Source: Phalacrocorax aristotelis
Taxonomy: Eukaryota; Chordata; Aves; Suliformes; Phalacrocoracidae
Direction of reading: 5' to 3'
Length of the DNA: 64,000 nucleotides
NCBI RefSeq assembly: GCF_949628215.1
Contig: NC_134276.1
Location: forward strand, 69,666,233 to 69,730,232
Part shown: positions 22,267-35,100 of the stretch, one piece after another
Layout of the letters: each line of letters begins with the position of its first letter
Position numbering within the stretch: the first letter of the stretch is position 1
Program-made: the position numbers and the translations under genes
Notes under the pieces: generated by a model
Told to the model about the DNA's origin: nothing
What the model saw: only the letters and a program-made list of their open reading frames with translations
Databases searched by the model: none

Positions 22267-24818
22267 CCTTGCCCAGCTACTCACATTGGTCTGTTACCTT
22301 TGGGTTACAAACTAATTCCTGAGAAGATATCACCTCAGCCTTCCTCCTTTCTTTTCTTGTTCTTCTTTTCATGGCAAGGTTAAAACACTCAAAGGATGTA
22401 TATATTTTCCTCATTTATCAATTTCAGATTTAGAAAAAGATGCAGTAGATGCCTTGTACACAAGAGGGCAGGTCTGCTTCTTCTTTCATCATCAGCCGTC
22501 CCCTATTCTACTTTGTTCACCAATAACTTCTGTGTTCAGCCAGGCATCTGGGGCTGGATGTCACAGAAAAAGCATGGCTGTAAGGCGGGGTTTTAGTCTG
22601 AATAGACAATACCATCTAGGGATGGTCAAAAGGCCTTTTGTGCTGCTGAAGCAATGCCCATGGGACTATAAATACACAGTTATAAATGCTCCTATATATT
22701 ATTATTACAGCAGTTACTCAACCTAACTTTTTGGTTTGCAAGCCTGAAATAAATAGACTTTCAAGCCTAAAGAGGCAGGGTTCACACCTGGTTTTCTCAT
22801 CCTGTCTCCCACCCTCTTTCCTCCCTTTTCCCCAGTACAATGTTGGAAGCTCAGACACCAGGTACCAGTTTCCACCCGTCTCTGCTGGCTGTGTGTAAAG
22901 ATTTTATTTCAAAACTTTTTGACCGGGAGGAAATATCCCCGACCTGAAGAGCTGAGGGCTCTGTGGCTCCAGCATGTTGCTTGACATGGAACCGAAACCC
23001 CAGCATGGGTGACTTGCTGTCCCCCAGCCCCGCTTCCCCAGGGCACGGTCACTCAGTGGTGGCAAGTCTGGCTATGGTTTAAACCTGAATTTATCCTCCT
23101 GGAAGGAAATGACAGTGTGTCTGAACCTGGAGTGTGTGCTAGCCCCTTCCCAGTCTCAATCTGGGTACCGAAACAGGGAGCAGCCACCCCAGGAGACCCA
23201 GAGTGTGGGTCTCATTCACAGAGAAGCTTTCCACCCCATGGAGGAAGAGGGACTTCCCAAAATTCCCAGAGTTAATTCATGGCCAGTGCTGTGCTTTCCA
23301 GGAGAGTTGGCTGCTGCCTCTTACTTCCCCGGGGAAGGACTGCACCCCTTTCCTTTGGCTCATAAAACACTGCTGGCTTTCCTGCTCACAGTGCTGCCAG
23401 AGGAGCCAAGGCAATTTCTGTAGAACATTCCCAAGGGAAGTAAGCAACCCAGCAGAGGTGAAAGGTGGATGCAGTACGGTCCTTCTCCCAGAACACCTTG
23501 ATTTAACTTAAAGAAACAAAAAAAATCAAGGCCTTATACAATGATAGGAAGCCACACGAGTACATTTTCTCCGCTAAGCCATCCAAAAGCCAAAAGGAAG
23601 TTGTAAATTTTGAAAAACACCAAAAGGCTTGTTTTTTAAAAGTGAAAAGGCACTCTATAGCAAGTATCTAGAGTCTTTTGGGCAGGGGTGCAGAATGAAC
23701 ATGGTGTTTGCCTTCCAAATGCCTTTGGAGAAGGGCTGAGGCGAGCAAATGGGAGACAAAGCCAGACTTTTTAAGAGAATAGCAAAGGTCAGAAAATCTC
23801 ATCTTTAAGAAAGGAAAGCAGGGGCAAAAAGAAAGGGAACTGGCCACAGTTGATCTGGATGTTTTTCCCTTGTAACTTTATGATGTCTCCTGACTCTGTC
23901 ACATCCCTTATATTTTATGTACAGGGCAGAATATTGCTGTCATCAGTGTCACTTGGTAACCATCCAGCTAAAGGCCACCTGTTGGAGAACGTCTCAGAGC
24001 TGAATGCCAGCTTTGAAAAGAACAGGGATATGGTTAAAGCCACTCATGTCAGATGTAGTTAGAGATTTACTGGGATGTTGCTGGAAGAGCCTCTGGAACT
24101 TTCCAAAATGCTGGGTCGCTGACAATCAAATGTATTTGCTTTTCCATTTTAGCAATCAGTCAATCTGCACTTGTGAAAAGGTTTCTGAGCTGTTTCTCAC
24201 GCCAATCACAATTAGAGAAGTGCTAATCATGTTCAGAAGTTGTTAATCATACATTAAATTAAATGAGAGACACATGCTCTCATACAGTGTGGTCACCAAA
24301 TGGCAAGCTCATCTTAGATGCTCTCACTTGCTCTCTGGGGTATGCCTGTTTGGCCTACAAGTGTATAATAATTTATGTTTTTAATTAGATCATTGCTGTG
24401 CATAAAGTAAGAAGCATTCCTATCACCTACTAGTCATCTTTTTCCTTTTACAGAGACCTCTGCACAGTCAAGCCCTTAATGGATCTACTTTGTCAATATA
24501 TTCCACACTGCTGTTGAAAAATTGTTCTAAGGATTCTCACCCATTCAATGGGAAGGAAAAAAGGAGGATGGTGTGAATGTGCCGTCTGAACAAGCCAGCA
24601 ATGGAAGACAGCAAATCAGTTGTGTTAAACTGGGGTTTGCATTTCCTTGGATAGATCAGTACAGGAAAGACGCACCAATGGGTATAGAAGTGGCATATCC
24701 AAACGTTTTCTCACCCCTGGCTAAAAAGTGCCTCTCCTGCAATCGAGAAAGCTTTGGCTAAAGTATACGCTTGTTAATCGTGAAAGTGGGAACATATGTA
24801 TTTGACAGTGTTTACACC
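22267..24818. other. Non-coding unique sequence
   Basis: No gene recognised. Three mutually overlapping open frames at 23009-23511 on the plus strand lie in a GC-richer stretch, but all use different frames of the same DNA and none resembles a protein. No repeat family is visible. Confidence 0.5.
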
Positions 24819-24844
24819 TATGTGTGCGCGCATATATATATATA
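24819..24844. repeat. Alternating TG/CG/TA simple repeat
   Basis: These 26 bases alternate perfectly between pyrimidine and purine: TG steps, then CGCGC, then TA steps. The mixture is a candidate Z-DNA or cruciform-forming tract. Confidence 0.8.
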
Positions 24845-26084
24845 AGTGAATGTAGGGAATGTAAAGACAATGAATACAAATTAGGAAATACACTGTGCGG
24901 CAAAACAAGAGAAAATATGAGTATGCTAACTGGCTGCTGGAAGATGATGTGGGGCTATTTACCTATCCTTATCAGCTCTCCTCAGCATCTACTTTTGTGT
25001 ATTGCTGGTGCTGTGCTAGCTGCCTCTAAGCGTCTTAGATCCTCTACCAGGGTGACAGACCGTTAGAGGAATTTTAATTCTACCAGGAGCAAAATACTTG
25101 CTGTGATATCAGCCCATTGCTAGAGGGAGACGGCAAACTATTTAAGATGATAATTCAGTGGGAGTTTGTACTAGTGTTAGCAAAAAAGCAGGATGGCTCA
25201 TTCTGATACTAATTTTGTAGAGGTCTTGGAGCACCATGCCATTCCCAGAAGTGTGGCAACACAGTGATTCTGTGTCAGCAGCAGTCTAGCTCTGCCTATT
25301 AGGCCTGATACTAGACATTAGAAAAAAGAAAACAGAAAATAATAAAAGGCCTTGAAAACAAAATAAGGAGCAAAGGCAGGGATTTTAATTCATGCTGATC
25401 CTCGTGGCCTTATGGCAAATCGATCTGTTTATAAAGAAAATCTGATTTCCTTTTCTGATGAGATTAAAAGTTTGTGGGATAAAGGAGCTTGATAGCAGAA
25501 TAAGTATTTTTAGATTCTCCTTAAAGAAATCCTGCATGACATATGGGCTAGTGCTATCAATACAACACACTAAATGCCCTAAATTCTGTATGACAGATAT
25601 AAAAAATCATTTGCTATTGGGTACCCATGAGTGGTCATTTCTAGTCATGTTCTGCAGGGTTCTGTATTAGAGTTGCACTCTGCTCATCACTTCAAACTGA
25701 GAAGTGTACATAAATTTATTTCTAATATCCAGTGTAGATGATGAAGAAAGGCACAGTGGTGAGGAAAAGACAGTGATCCAGAATGACCTCTGTCATTTGG
25801 GGAAGCTGGGCTTCAATGTCTACCTGCAGCCTAGGGCATCCATGAGCACTTCTGGCTGTACTTGAGGCTGCCAAGTAGGGATCATGCCTCAGAAGACGCA
25901 GCTGGAAAAGAGCTGGGCAATCCCTGCAGGGTGGGGAGCCATATTCTCAGAAATATCAGCTCCTTACAGCAGCTTGAAAGGTGATGGTGTACAAGGACCA
26001 GTGCAGTCACCTGGGGCAGCGCCAGCAGTCAAGGTCCTGGGTATATAATCAGAGAAGCAGTGAGGTAAATTTAGCTCTGTTGTC
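24845..26084. other. Non-coding unique sequence
   Basis: No gene, RNA or clear repeat seen. Sequence just before 26085 may belong to the old CR1 that follows, but I could not follow the match further upstream. Confidence 0.5.
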
Positions 26085-26475
26085 TACATAGATACTAGCA
26101 CGTAATTCTGGTGTCCCCATTTTCAAAGGGACTTGAAAGGCTGCAGAGACTGCAGTGAAGAGCCGCCAAAATGAATTGAAGGCTGGAAAAGCTGCTGTGT
26201 ACTTGGAGACAGGAAGAATCTGTTAATTCTTAAAAAAAAACAGACTGAAGGGAGATTCAGTTTCTATGTGTAATTTCCTGTGTGAGGGGGGAAAAAAAGT
26301 CTTAATATGTGGAAGTTAAATCCAAGTGCATTTAAACCAGAAACAGTGACAGACATTTTCAGCTGTGAGGCTGTTAGTTGCTGGAACAAGTTAAAAAGGA
26401 AAATGCTGCCTTTGCCATCGTTAGGTGTCTTTGAGTAAGGGCAAATCTTTCTGGAGAAGCTGTACTTTTTCTTTT
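26085..26475 (+). mobile_element. Ancient CR1 LINE 3' fragment
   Basis: The segment follows an old CR1 subfamily. GTAATTCTGGTGTCCCCATT and TTCAAAGGGACTTGAAAGGC are followed by GCAGTGAAGAGCCGCCAAAA and GGCTGGAAAAGCTGC. After a poorly matching middle come TGTGGAAGTTAAATCCAAG, GCTGGAACAAGTTAAAAAGG and CTTTGAGTAAGGGCAAATC, which match the usual NWNNLP-like and untranslated parts. It is much more diverged than the copies at 14190 and 21762 and has no ATTCTATG tail. The A-run at 26231-26239 and G-run at 26286-26291 are later changes. Confidence 0.75.
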
Positions 26476-29400
26476 CTTTTTTTCTTCTTTTGTTTTTCCC
26501 CCGAAAAATATGACACTGTGGCTTTTGCTGTGGAGCAGATGAGAGAGGTGGTCAGATTTTAAAGCCTGTGAGTTATTAACAAGAAGTTACCTCTACACAA
26601 CAGGATGGAATGGAGGACATGAACCTACAAAGAGAGTGCAGGTCACAGATAAGTCAAGTCCATTAAATCTCACTGCAGTGTCTACTGTGGAGCCTCTGGG
26701 ACTGATAGTTAATTTTAAAAATGGACTCGATTTCTTCCTGCATGGTGGCTGTGTTATAGCATCTAGAATAAGGTTGCTTATACAACTAAATTACACCTGG
26801 GCGCGGATGTGGGAGGCAGGTGTTGGCTGAAAGAGCACGCACTGGGAATGTGTTTAGGTATCCTGGATAACACTTCCCAGTGCAAAACAGATACACATCC
26901 CCATCCAGCCTCGCACTCTTACCTGTTTACTTTAGCGCTGCTGGAAGATGCTTTTCTTCAGTTGCCACGTAACAGCCCTGACTGTTGTCACAACCCAACT
27001 CTTGCACTCGACTGAGACATCTTGGCTCTTTTGAACTGCTCTTGGCAGTTTTTCTCTCTCCTCTATCAAATGCTAAGTTTCAAGTGACTTCATAGGCCTT
27101 TTCTGGAAAAGGTAGAGTTGCTTAAATAGAATAATTTCTCTAGCTTTTTCTACCTCTAAGTTGCAAATGTCATTCAAGCCAAAGTGACTAGCTTGTGTTT
27201 GCATAGTGCATTTCAGGCACACTAGGGAGCATTTCAGACCTGCTGTGTCTAACTGCTAATAGGGTTTGCAGCTATGATTGTGAAGTCCAACTACCCCATT
27301 TACTTCACTGAGCTTCAAGTTTATACACTGTGAAGAACTAGAATGAAATATTAACACCATACAGCTAAACAGGGAAAGTTTGTACAGTATTCTGCACTAC
27401 ATTTTTCTCCATTTTCCATTGGAAAAAGGACAAAGGTACAGCGAGGCTAAAAAAAAATCTATAACAATATATGGGCTTTAAAAACATTTTCTTTACTTGC
27501 AAAATACCCTCACTTACGTATAATTTATGTGGAGCATGCAGTTGGTTTAGAGAAGACCTTAAAAAGACCCATTAATCCAAAATCAGTTGGAAACTGGAAT
27601 AGCTGTAACTGATCTGTTGTCACAACAGCAGTACACAGAAGTCATAGGAACAGACTGAGGAGATAACGCTGCTAAAATGTAGATGTTTTCCCACAGGATC
27701 TTCAGCCAGCTACAAACACTTTCATAGTTTTCATAGAGATATAGCAAAGACAAAAATGATATTTGAAGTATTTTCCTTACCTACTTTATGTGAACCAAAA
27801 TATTGCTTACTTTTTTGTCATTTAAATGATCATTTTACCTTTTATTTCCCCCCTTTTTTTTTATTCCCCTCAGTGTATTTATATTTCTAGCCGTCATTCC
27901 CACACATCAGCACATCACCTACGTATTAGGATTTACAGCATAGGATTCTGTTTAAACCAGCAAAGGACTGAACACTAATTGGATCCATTCTAAAGAAGCA
28001 AACAGGGATAAAGCTCTTATTACGTTGAAGTCTGTAGGCCTTGACTGAAGTTAATAAAGAAATATTTCTTTTTATACCAGAGGTTTTTTTTTAATCCCCT
28101 AAATATTTTTTCATACCAGCCATCAGTTCCAGCAGCATCTGCAGCCTGGGGACTGCTGCAGCTGCCAGGTGTGGTACAAAACCGGAGGAGGGAGGCCAGG
28201 AAACTCTCCCTCAAGGTGGCTGTGACATATCTGGAGTCATCTCTTTGTCTCTGTCCCTTCCTGGAGGGAAGGGACGATGTGTTGTGGGTACACATGTCGT
28301 AGTGGCAGGAAGCATGCTCTGCGGTGGCCAAGAGAAACACTTCCCTGTGCAGCCCCTCTCCAGCTGACCAAAGAGGGGGAAGCCCTGAAATGACGGCAAG
28401 TAACAAATTTTCTGGATGTGCCAACAGGGAAAACTGAGTTTGTCTCACGGCATGGGCAACCCTGTGCACACACAACAGCCAGAAACCCTGTTGCTAATTC
28501 TCTTTCAGTAAAAGTTTGTCCTTAGCCCTGGGCCTCCATCTTCTTCCTGCCCCTCCAGCAGGGAAATACGCCTGTGGTGGCCTGAATGGCCTGTTACCCT
28601 TCATGTGCCCCTTGCTTTTCTGCGTAGGTGGCTCCAATGCCTCACGCATGCCGAAGCCCTCACATGTCTTCCTTGTCTGAACTTGTATGACCTTCCTACT
28701 GCAGGCAGGGTGTTCTCTGCTGCCTGAGAAAGCCCACCATGAAAACTGTAAGGAAGCACACAGACCATCGGCGTGACGAGCATGTGAAGTTTGCAGTCAT
28801 CACCAGGATTTTTAATTGTTGTTTGCAAGGTGAGCAGATCTACTCCCCACCACATGATTCGCTTGGATACAAAAGGCTAGTCTTGTCTGGGCTGGTCACA
28901 TGGATGCTTCCGTGTTTGTTTGCTGCATTTTTTCTTGTTATTCATAATTTGTTTAGAACCAACCCCATTCAAAGTCAAAACAAAGACAGTACGTTCAGTC
29001 ACTCAAATTATAGGCCATTCCCCAGGGCAATAACCCAAGACTACAAAAATTCATACAATGCCTTCAAAAAAAGAAGGAAAAACAGCAGCCTCATTATTTG
29101 GCAAGCAAGAGCTATGATTTTGTTGAGACTTGCTTAAAAGAAACATTATCAGATTGTGTTTTGTCCTCTCACCAAGAAGTCTATGCATAAGCATAAATTA
29201 TTCAGGCATTCAGGATTTAGGATATGCCAGAGTAAAAACGTCCATCACTGTACCCTCCATTTGCCCTATGTTCCTCAAAACAATCCTCCTGTGCTGGGCT
29301 GCCTAATGATCCACAAAATGTTGGCCTGCTGATTGAATGAAGTGACTTTCTATCCCATGAAAAGATGGTTCATGTCAGAGTTATGAACCATAGAAGCGCA

Positions 29401-31530
29401 GGCTAAGAAAACTGTTCAGAAAGCCCTCTCAGTTGAGACGAGAGACAGCTGGATGTTTACAGCTGTTGAAAGACTCAGCAACAAACTTCAGAAAAGAGGC
29501 CACAGGACAGTGGTTACGCTAATAAAAATAAAGATATTTTTCCTGGAGATGTACTTGCTGACTTGAAAGTGGCCTCACTGCAGGCACAGGGGGAAGATGC
29601 TCACTGTTCACCATCTGGCAGGCACTCAGGTATGGCCTTCTGGTTGTTGAAATGAGCTGTAGGATGAGGAGGAGGTAGGGGAGATGTGCCTATGGAAATA
29701 TTATAAATGCCTAATCCCACACAGGCTTCTTCATACAGACTGCTTTTTTTTTGCTTCTCATGATTTGTAGTCAGTGGTACACAGAGTTGCAGATCAAAGC
29801 AGTATTTCCTGCTAAATTGTCATTCTTGCTGCTGCTCTTACGGCACAGCACACCTAAACTTAGCTAACCATAACCTCTTACTTTTTTTTTTTTTAGGTTA
29901 TCTTAGAATTACCATACCTTTCTTTCTTAAGATCAATGTGATAGTCATTTTTGAATACTGGGAGTATACCGTGGGGGAGGATTCCTGTTCTTCTACTCAC
30001 CTCTACATACCTCTTCAGCCACTTTTGGAGGAAGATTATCATGAAGATTGAACTTGTGGTCATATGTCATTATAGTTTCCTCCTCCCAAGAGAAAGCTGT
30101 TTTCTAAAGAACAGCAAACATGGACAGACCCTGATTATGAGTAGTTTTGTAACACTCTTCTCCAAAGCAGCTGTATTTTTGGCGATTTACATCAGTAGTA
30201 CAGAAGCCTTATTCCCTGAGGTAGCGTTGTGGGTGGAGCAAACTCTTTACTTCACAGTGGCTAATGAGCAGCCATGGTATGGCAGAAACCTTTATGATCT
30301 CCACTTACCTTAATCTGCAACCAGCTACCATTTCTTAAGTGAAATTGCTGACTAAAATTCGGTCCTAGGGACCATTTGAAAACCTTAAATACACTGTTCA
30401 CTGGTGACTTTACTTCTGGACTGTATGTTGACATTTGTCCGTATTCCCTCTAATTTGTTAGTGAAGATATAAAAATGAGCACCAGAAATAGCTAAGCAGA
30501 AAGCTCTAATCATACTTTTTATCCCTCATCAAAAGTCTTAAGGCATTGTCATATAATTAGCTGAGGTGGTGCAGATGACTGACTGTTATGCAAACTTTGT
30601 GGAAGAAGCAAGAAAGAAAAGATAAATTGGTAGAACTGTAAAAAATAAAAAGGCTCAGTTACCATGCTTTGTAACCTGAAAGAAAAGCCAGTAAAAGCAG
30701 GAGAAAACAAATCATATGATCCAGTAGTTCAGTAAAACCGTCTTTTTATAGAATGTTTTTTTCTCAGTGTACTAATTTAGATCTATTCTGTAGATTAAGA
30801 ACAAACCAACATATGATCCCTTATGAATTTAAAGAGAAAAGGCCAAGGGCAGTTTCCTCATTCGCTCCCATGACACAGCAAAGCTCTGCACAATGATCAA
30901 AGTTTTACCATAAATCACAGTCCATGTGACCTTTTCATTTATTTATTTTTAATAGCTATCAAAATCAGAGGAGGCCTTTACACTATTATCTGAAAGAGCA
31001 GTGAGGAAGGGTCAAGCCCTTCTTTTTCTGAAGTCAAACAGGCTGGGAACAGTCTTCTGCATTGGTAGTAGAGAACTGAATTTCAGGGTATGTGTGTCTT
31101 TCGTCCTGGCCACAGTCTGATCGGGGAAGAGATTTGAGGTCTGTTGATGGCTGATGAGTGTTAGACCAACACTGCCCACGCTGCTCCCTCACCCATCTGT
31201 GTCTCTCTGGGAACTATTGACTTTTCCTGACTCAGAGAAACAACCATATCAAATTAATTATCTCTTTCTTCTCTCTCTCTCAACACTTGAATAAGAAAGG
31301 GGATTCCTGTCTGGACTTGACTTAACATTTGCCATAGAAGGCCATTAATCCCAGAGACAGGGAAATCTCCCATCTCTTTTTCCTTTCTGCCTGAAGACTC
31401 CCCTCCTTTTCCTCCTCACCTCTCTCCCAAATGCTGTCAGAGAGATAACAGCCTCTCCTTTGGGGTGGCTGGTACTGGATGGGGCACCCGGCAGGGAGAC
31501 ACTCCCAGTCAAGTTAGCAGATCAGCCATG
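26476..31530. other. Non-coding, mostly unique sequence
   Basis: I find no supported gene in these 5 kb. A polypyrimidine stretch begins at about 26467. An old-repeat word lies at 27295-27316. The open frames at 28020-28475 (minus), 28739-29137 and 29951-30313 (plus) are 120-151 codons long and show no family resemblance. Short T-runs occur near 27850 and 29881, and a CT-rich run at 31261-31281. Confidence 0.5.
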
Positions 31531-31581
31531 GCACAGGTATGAACTTGGCAGAGGTATGAACTTGGCAGAGGTATGATCTGA
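31531..31581 (+). repeat. 17-base tandem repeat, three copies
   Basis: Three adjacent 17-base units begin at 31531, 31548 and 31565, with the core AGGTATGAACTTG. The first two differ at one base and the third differs at its end. It looks like a recent small tandem duplication. Confidence 0.9.
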
Positions 31582-32164
31582 TCTACCCATCCTGCCTTTT
31601 CTCCTCCGGACATTGGTGTGCTTGTTTTGCCTGCAGCAACAGAGTGACAAAACTAGCAAGGTTGTGGAGATAAACCAGAAAAATACTGAGCATAGGAGGG
31701 CTGAGAAAATCCAAGGATGAGATGGAGCAGCAGGCAAGAAAAGCTAAAGCTGAGCAGCCAGCAGGGAACTGGAAATAAAAGCCCATAACTCTCCCTGGGT
31801 TTGCACAAATTTCTACTTATATATCCATGAAAGTGACTCACAGCTCCCTCAAAACTGAATTTCAGGATGACGAGGCAAAACCTGGCAGACGGCCTTCCTG
31901 TGCTGTTCCTGCTCTTGCTCAGCACTATTTCTCCCCTCCCACATGGCACTTTCTTTAAAACACTAGAGCTGGGTGTGGGGAAAGATTTGAAATGCAAACA
32001 TGAAGACAAAAATAGACTTCCAAATGGTTTTCCTAAATAATTTGATATAGAGGAGCCTGACAGGTAAGATTTTCAGGCTTCTGGACTCTGCAAAACTCTG
32101 ACTTTTATGGGAGAGCACCTTGCCAGGTGCATTGCTGCAGATGTCTTCCTGTCCAGTCTTACTC
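31582..32164. other. Non-coding unique sequence
   Basis: I see no gene or repeat family. Overlapping minus-strand open frames at 31522-32009 reflect a locally low stop density on that strand and have no recognisable domain. Confidence 0.5.
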
Positions 32165-32199
32165 TGTGTATGTGTGCGCGCGTGCGTGCGTGTGTGTGT
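32165..32199. repeat. (TG/CG)n alternating tract, Z-DNA-type
   Basis: Thirty-five bases alternate perfectly between pyrimidine and purine, with GCGCGCG and GTGCGTGCG in the centre flanked by TG repeats. Alternating GC and GT steps are the sequence class most prone to adopt left-handed Z-DNA. It is also a likely length-variable microsatellite. Confidence 0.9.
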
Positions 32200-35100
32200 C
32201 ACCCAACAACTACTGAAACCCCTTGATAATTTCCATATACATTGTTATAGGGTAGTGCTCTCAAATATACTTTTTCTTCTACAAGAATCACAAAAATGAG
32301 CAGCTAGCTAGAGAAACAAAACTCTAGAAGCATGTAGGGTTGAGGTGGTTTCCTCATTAGACATCAGAGAATCCACACTGAAGGCCCCAAACAAAGGAGA
32401 GATTTCAGTTTGAGCTTATGCATTAGTTGATAACACTGAATCTAACACAAAGCCAAACCCACCTACTTTTTCCATTTTGTATTTGTATAGAGCAGCAGGG
32501 CCTTTTTCTTGGTTTAACTTGCTAAAAAGCCTGCTTCTGCTTGTATCTGGTGTACATGTTGCACGTGCACTGGCATTTTTTTCAGATTTATTATCTTATA
32601 GGTAAGAAACATTAACACATCCCTATTTTAATTTGTCTGTGTTTTAAATTCTCGTCGTGGTCTAAAAGGTACTAAGGGTTTTGACAAGCAAATACGAGGA
32701 TTTGCTATTTGTCAGCTAAAAAATCCATTACCTCGGCTTCACGAAAGAAATGTTGTTCTGGTTTGTATGAGTTTCTGGTCTCTGTCAGGGTTCCTAGGAA
32801 CTATGGCAATACAGATGAATACTAACTGCATCTAGTGCCAAATGGCAGAGGTGCAAAAATAGTTTGTACCAGCTGAGTAGAAAATGGATGCTTCCCTCTC
32901 ACTTCACAAGGAAAATTTGATTTTCTGAAAAAAAGAACAGAAACATCTAGGTTATGATTTTTTATTAAATAAAAAAAACACCACCAAGAACAAATGTATT
33001 TTAGAAATGCCTCTGAAGTGACTGTTGAGAGCTGTTTATTACCTCTCTCACATCCCCATACCTTCCACACACAGCAGGCTCATTGGGCAAGCAGCGCCTG
33101 TCGCAGGCCATGCAACTCAGCCGCTGAGGAGTCGCGTTCCCTGGGGAAGTGGTGGGGCAGGGCAGGAATCAAGCTGAGGGAGGAGGACCACTTAACCACA
33201 GCTTTCATAAGGTCCTAGGGTCAAGGTTTCAATTATTTTGAATTGTTTTCTCAATAAATTAAGCATTCAGAAAGCAAATATTTAATTGGAAAATATAATG
33301 TTACATTGGTTTTCAACAAAAACAATTTTTAAAGAAAATTTTAGACTAACCTCATCAATAAATAGAGTATATCAGTCCTATAGGGATGGTTTGTGATTCC
33401 CAGTATCTGGCCAAAGCAAGAGTCTACACAGCCACAAAATCTAAACCAGACATTTACTGCTGCAAGACTGCATGCTTCACCCAGGTCTTGTTGTGGTAAA
33501 GGATTATTTTGTATGATGCTTTCATCAGAAACGCTGATGCCTTTAAAAGAAGGACAGAACATGTTGCACTTCGGTGGTGATGCTCTTTTATCATTTTGTT
33601 CAATGGTTAAATAATATTCAGTCTTTTACTTCTAGCTCCAGATCCTGAAGACAAAGGACTGAGTAAGAATCTCAGATTTCATTTTTTAAAATGACACCTT
33701 CAAGCCTTGCGATAGATAAAGAAAGCCTGTAAAGGTAAGATCTAATCCTTCCCTTCCCATGAATATCCAACCTTTCCTTACACCACAAGTTCAGGTATCA
33801 GGAGGCCATTTACACAAGCCAGAGACACTGTTTTTAATCTCCAGTTTGTTGAAATCTGCCTCATTGTTTGTCTTTTTCTTAACACTTGGCATTGGCAAGG
33901 ATTAATGCTGCCAACATTTTCCTTGCCAGGGAAGATGTTTCTTTCCTCTCTGGAGTGCCAGTGAAGCCTGGAGACACCTCCCGCTCTGGGGCTGCCTCAC
34001 CTATGGGGAAAGCAGCTAAGGAGGAAGATGGAAACATCATGCCCCTTTCAGGAGAGGCGTTTCCAAGCAGGAAGGAAGGAAAAACAGCAGTTTACAATTT
34101 TATTGTGGGTCAAGAGCAATGGGAAAAGAGTGAAGGAGCTCCAAATAGCTTTTCCCTTTCTTTTCCATTCCTGCTGAAATGTAGCTCAGAAGGTGCTGAT
34201 AACCTCTCTTTTCCACTCCTTAGGCACAGCACTATACCGCCACAGACTGCCCCAAGAAATGCTGTTTGGCAGAAAGCTGTAATCAGAATAATTTGATTGA
34301 CCTACAGCCTGTTCTAGGTTGATCCACAAAATGAGGGCTACCAGGATGAGGCCAGCTGGGTTATATCAGCAGTCTGTACCCAGGCTGTGGGTTGAGACAC
34401 CTCACGCTGATGCAGTGACCTGGGCTAAGCTTAGCTCTATGTGGGGCAGATCTCCACCTGCTTCTCAATTTTTGCTCTCCCTGTGAGGTGGGGTGACCAG
34501 GAGAGGCATTTTTGGCCTGCCATTTGCAGCTGGATGTTTGCCAGCTCCTTCTCACCTCCTGAACACCCCAGAAGTGCCAGATCAGATTTGAGAATCTGGC
34601 CTATTATCTTTTTATTATTGTTCCAAGGATAGAAGAGTACCCTCTTCGCTTGTCAGCAACTAATAGGTCACAAGTTGGCTGGTTTACCAAACATGAAAAC
34701 AATTTGCCAACAGCAGGGACTTACACCCTAAAAGGAGAAAACACACTTTTAGCTGGCAGCCTCCTCGCCACCCCGAACAAAGGAGAGATATAGGGTATCA
34801 GTAGCAGCTTTTAAGTTGTCCTGAGTGCTAACTTGTTTCTGATTTTTAGGCTGTCTTTTAAGTCTTGCTTGTCTATTGCTAACAACTGCTCAGTGAGCTA
34901 ATACTTCTTAAGAGCTGCTATCAGTCACCCACACTGCCCGGTCTGGAAAACAGACGTGAACTTTTTGGTAGCTCAGTCCTTATCCCACTGCATCGGTGGG
35001 ATCCTGCCACCAGCGACTAAGGACAGAAGATTAAAGCCAAGTCATTCTGCTGCCCATTGCCGGGCTTCAGCAGTCTTAAACATGGTGGAAGAACCTAGAC

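Noticed and set aside
28020..28475. 151-codon minus-strand open frame
   Set aside because: It begins at TTG and ends in low-complexity lysine/phenylalanine-rich sequence derived from A/T runs; no family match.
28739..29137. 132-codon frame with a hydrophobic stretch that could look like a membrane segment
   Set aside because: A single hydrophobic stretch in an isolated frame is common by chance; no splice or promoter context supports it.
33886..34296. 136-codon plus-strand open frame
   Set aside because: It starts at TTG and shows no domain; in a vertebrate this gives no support for a gene.
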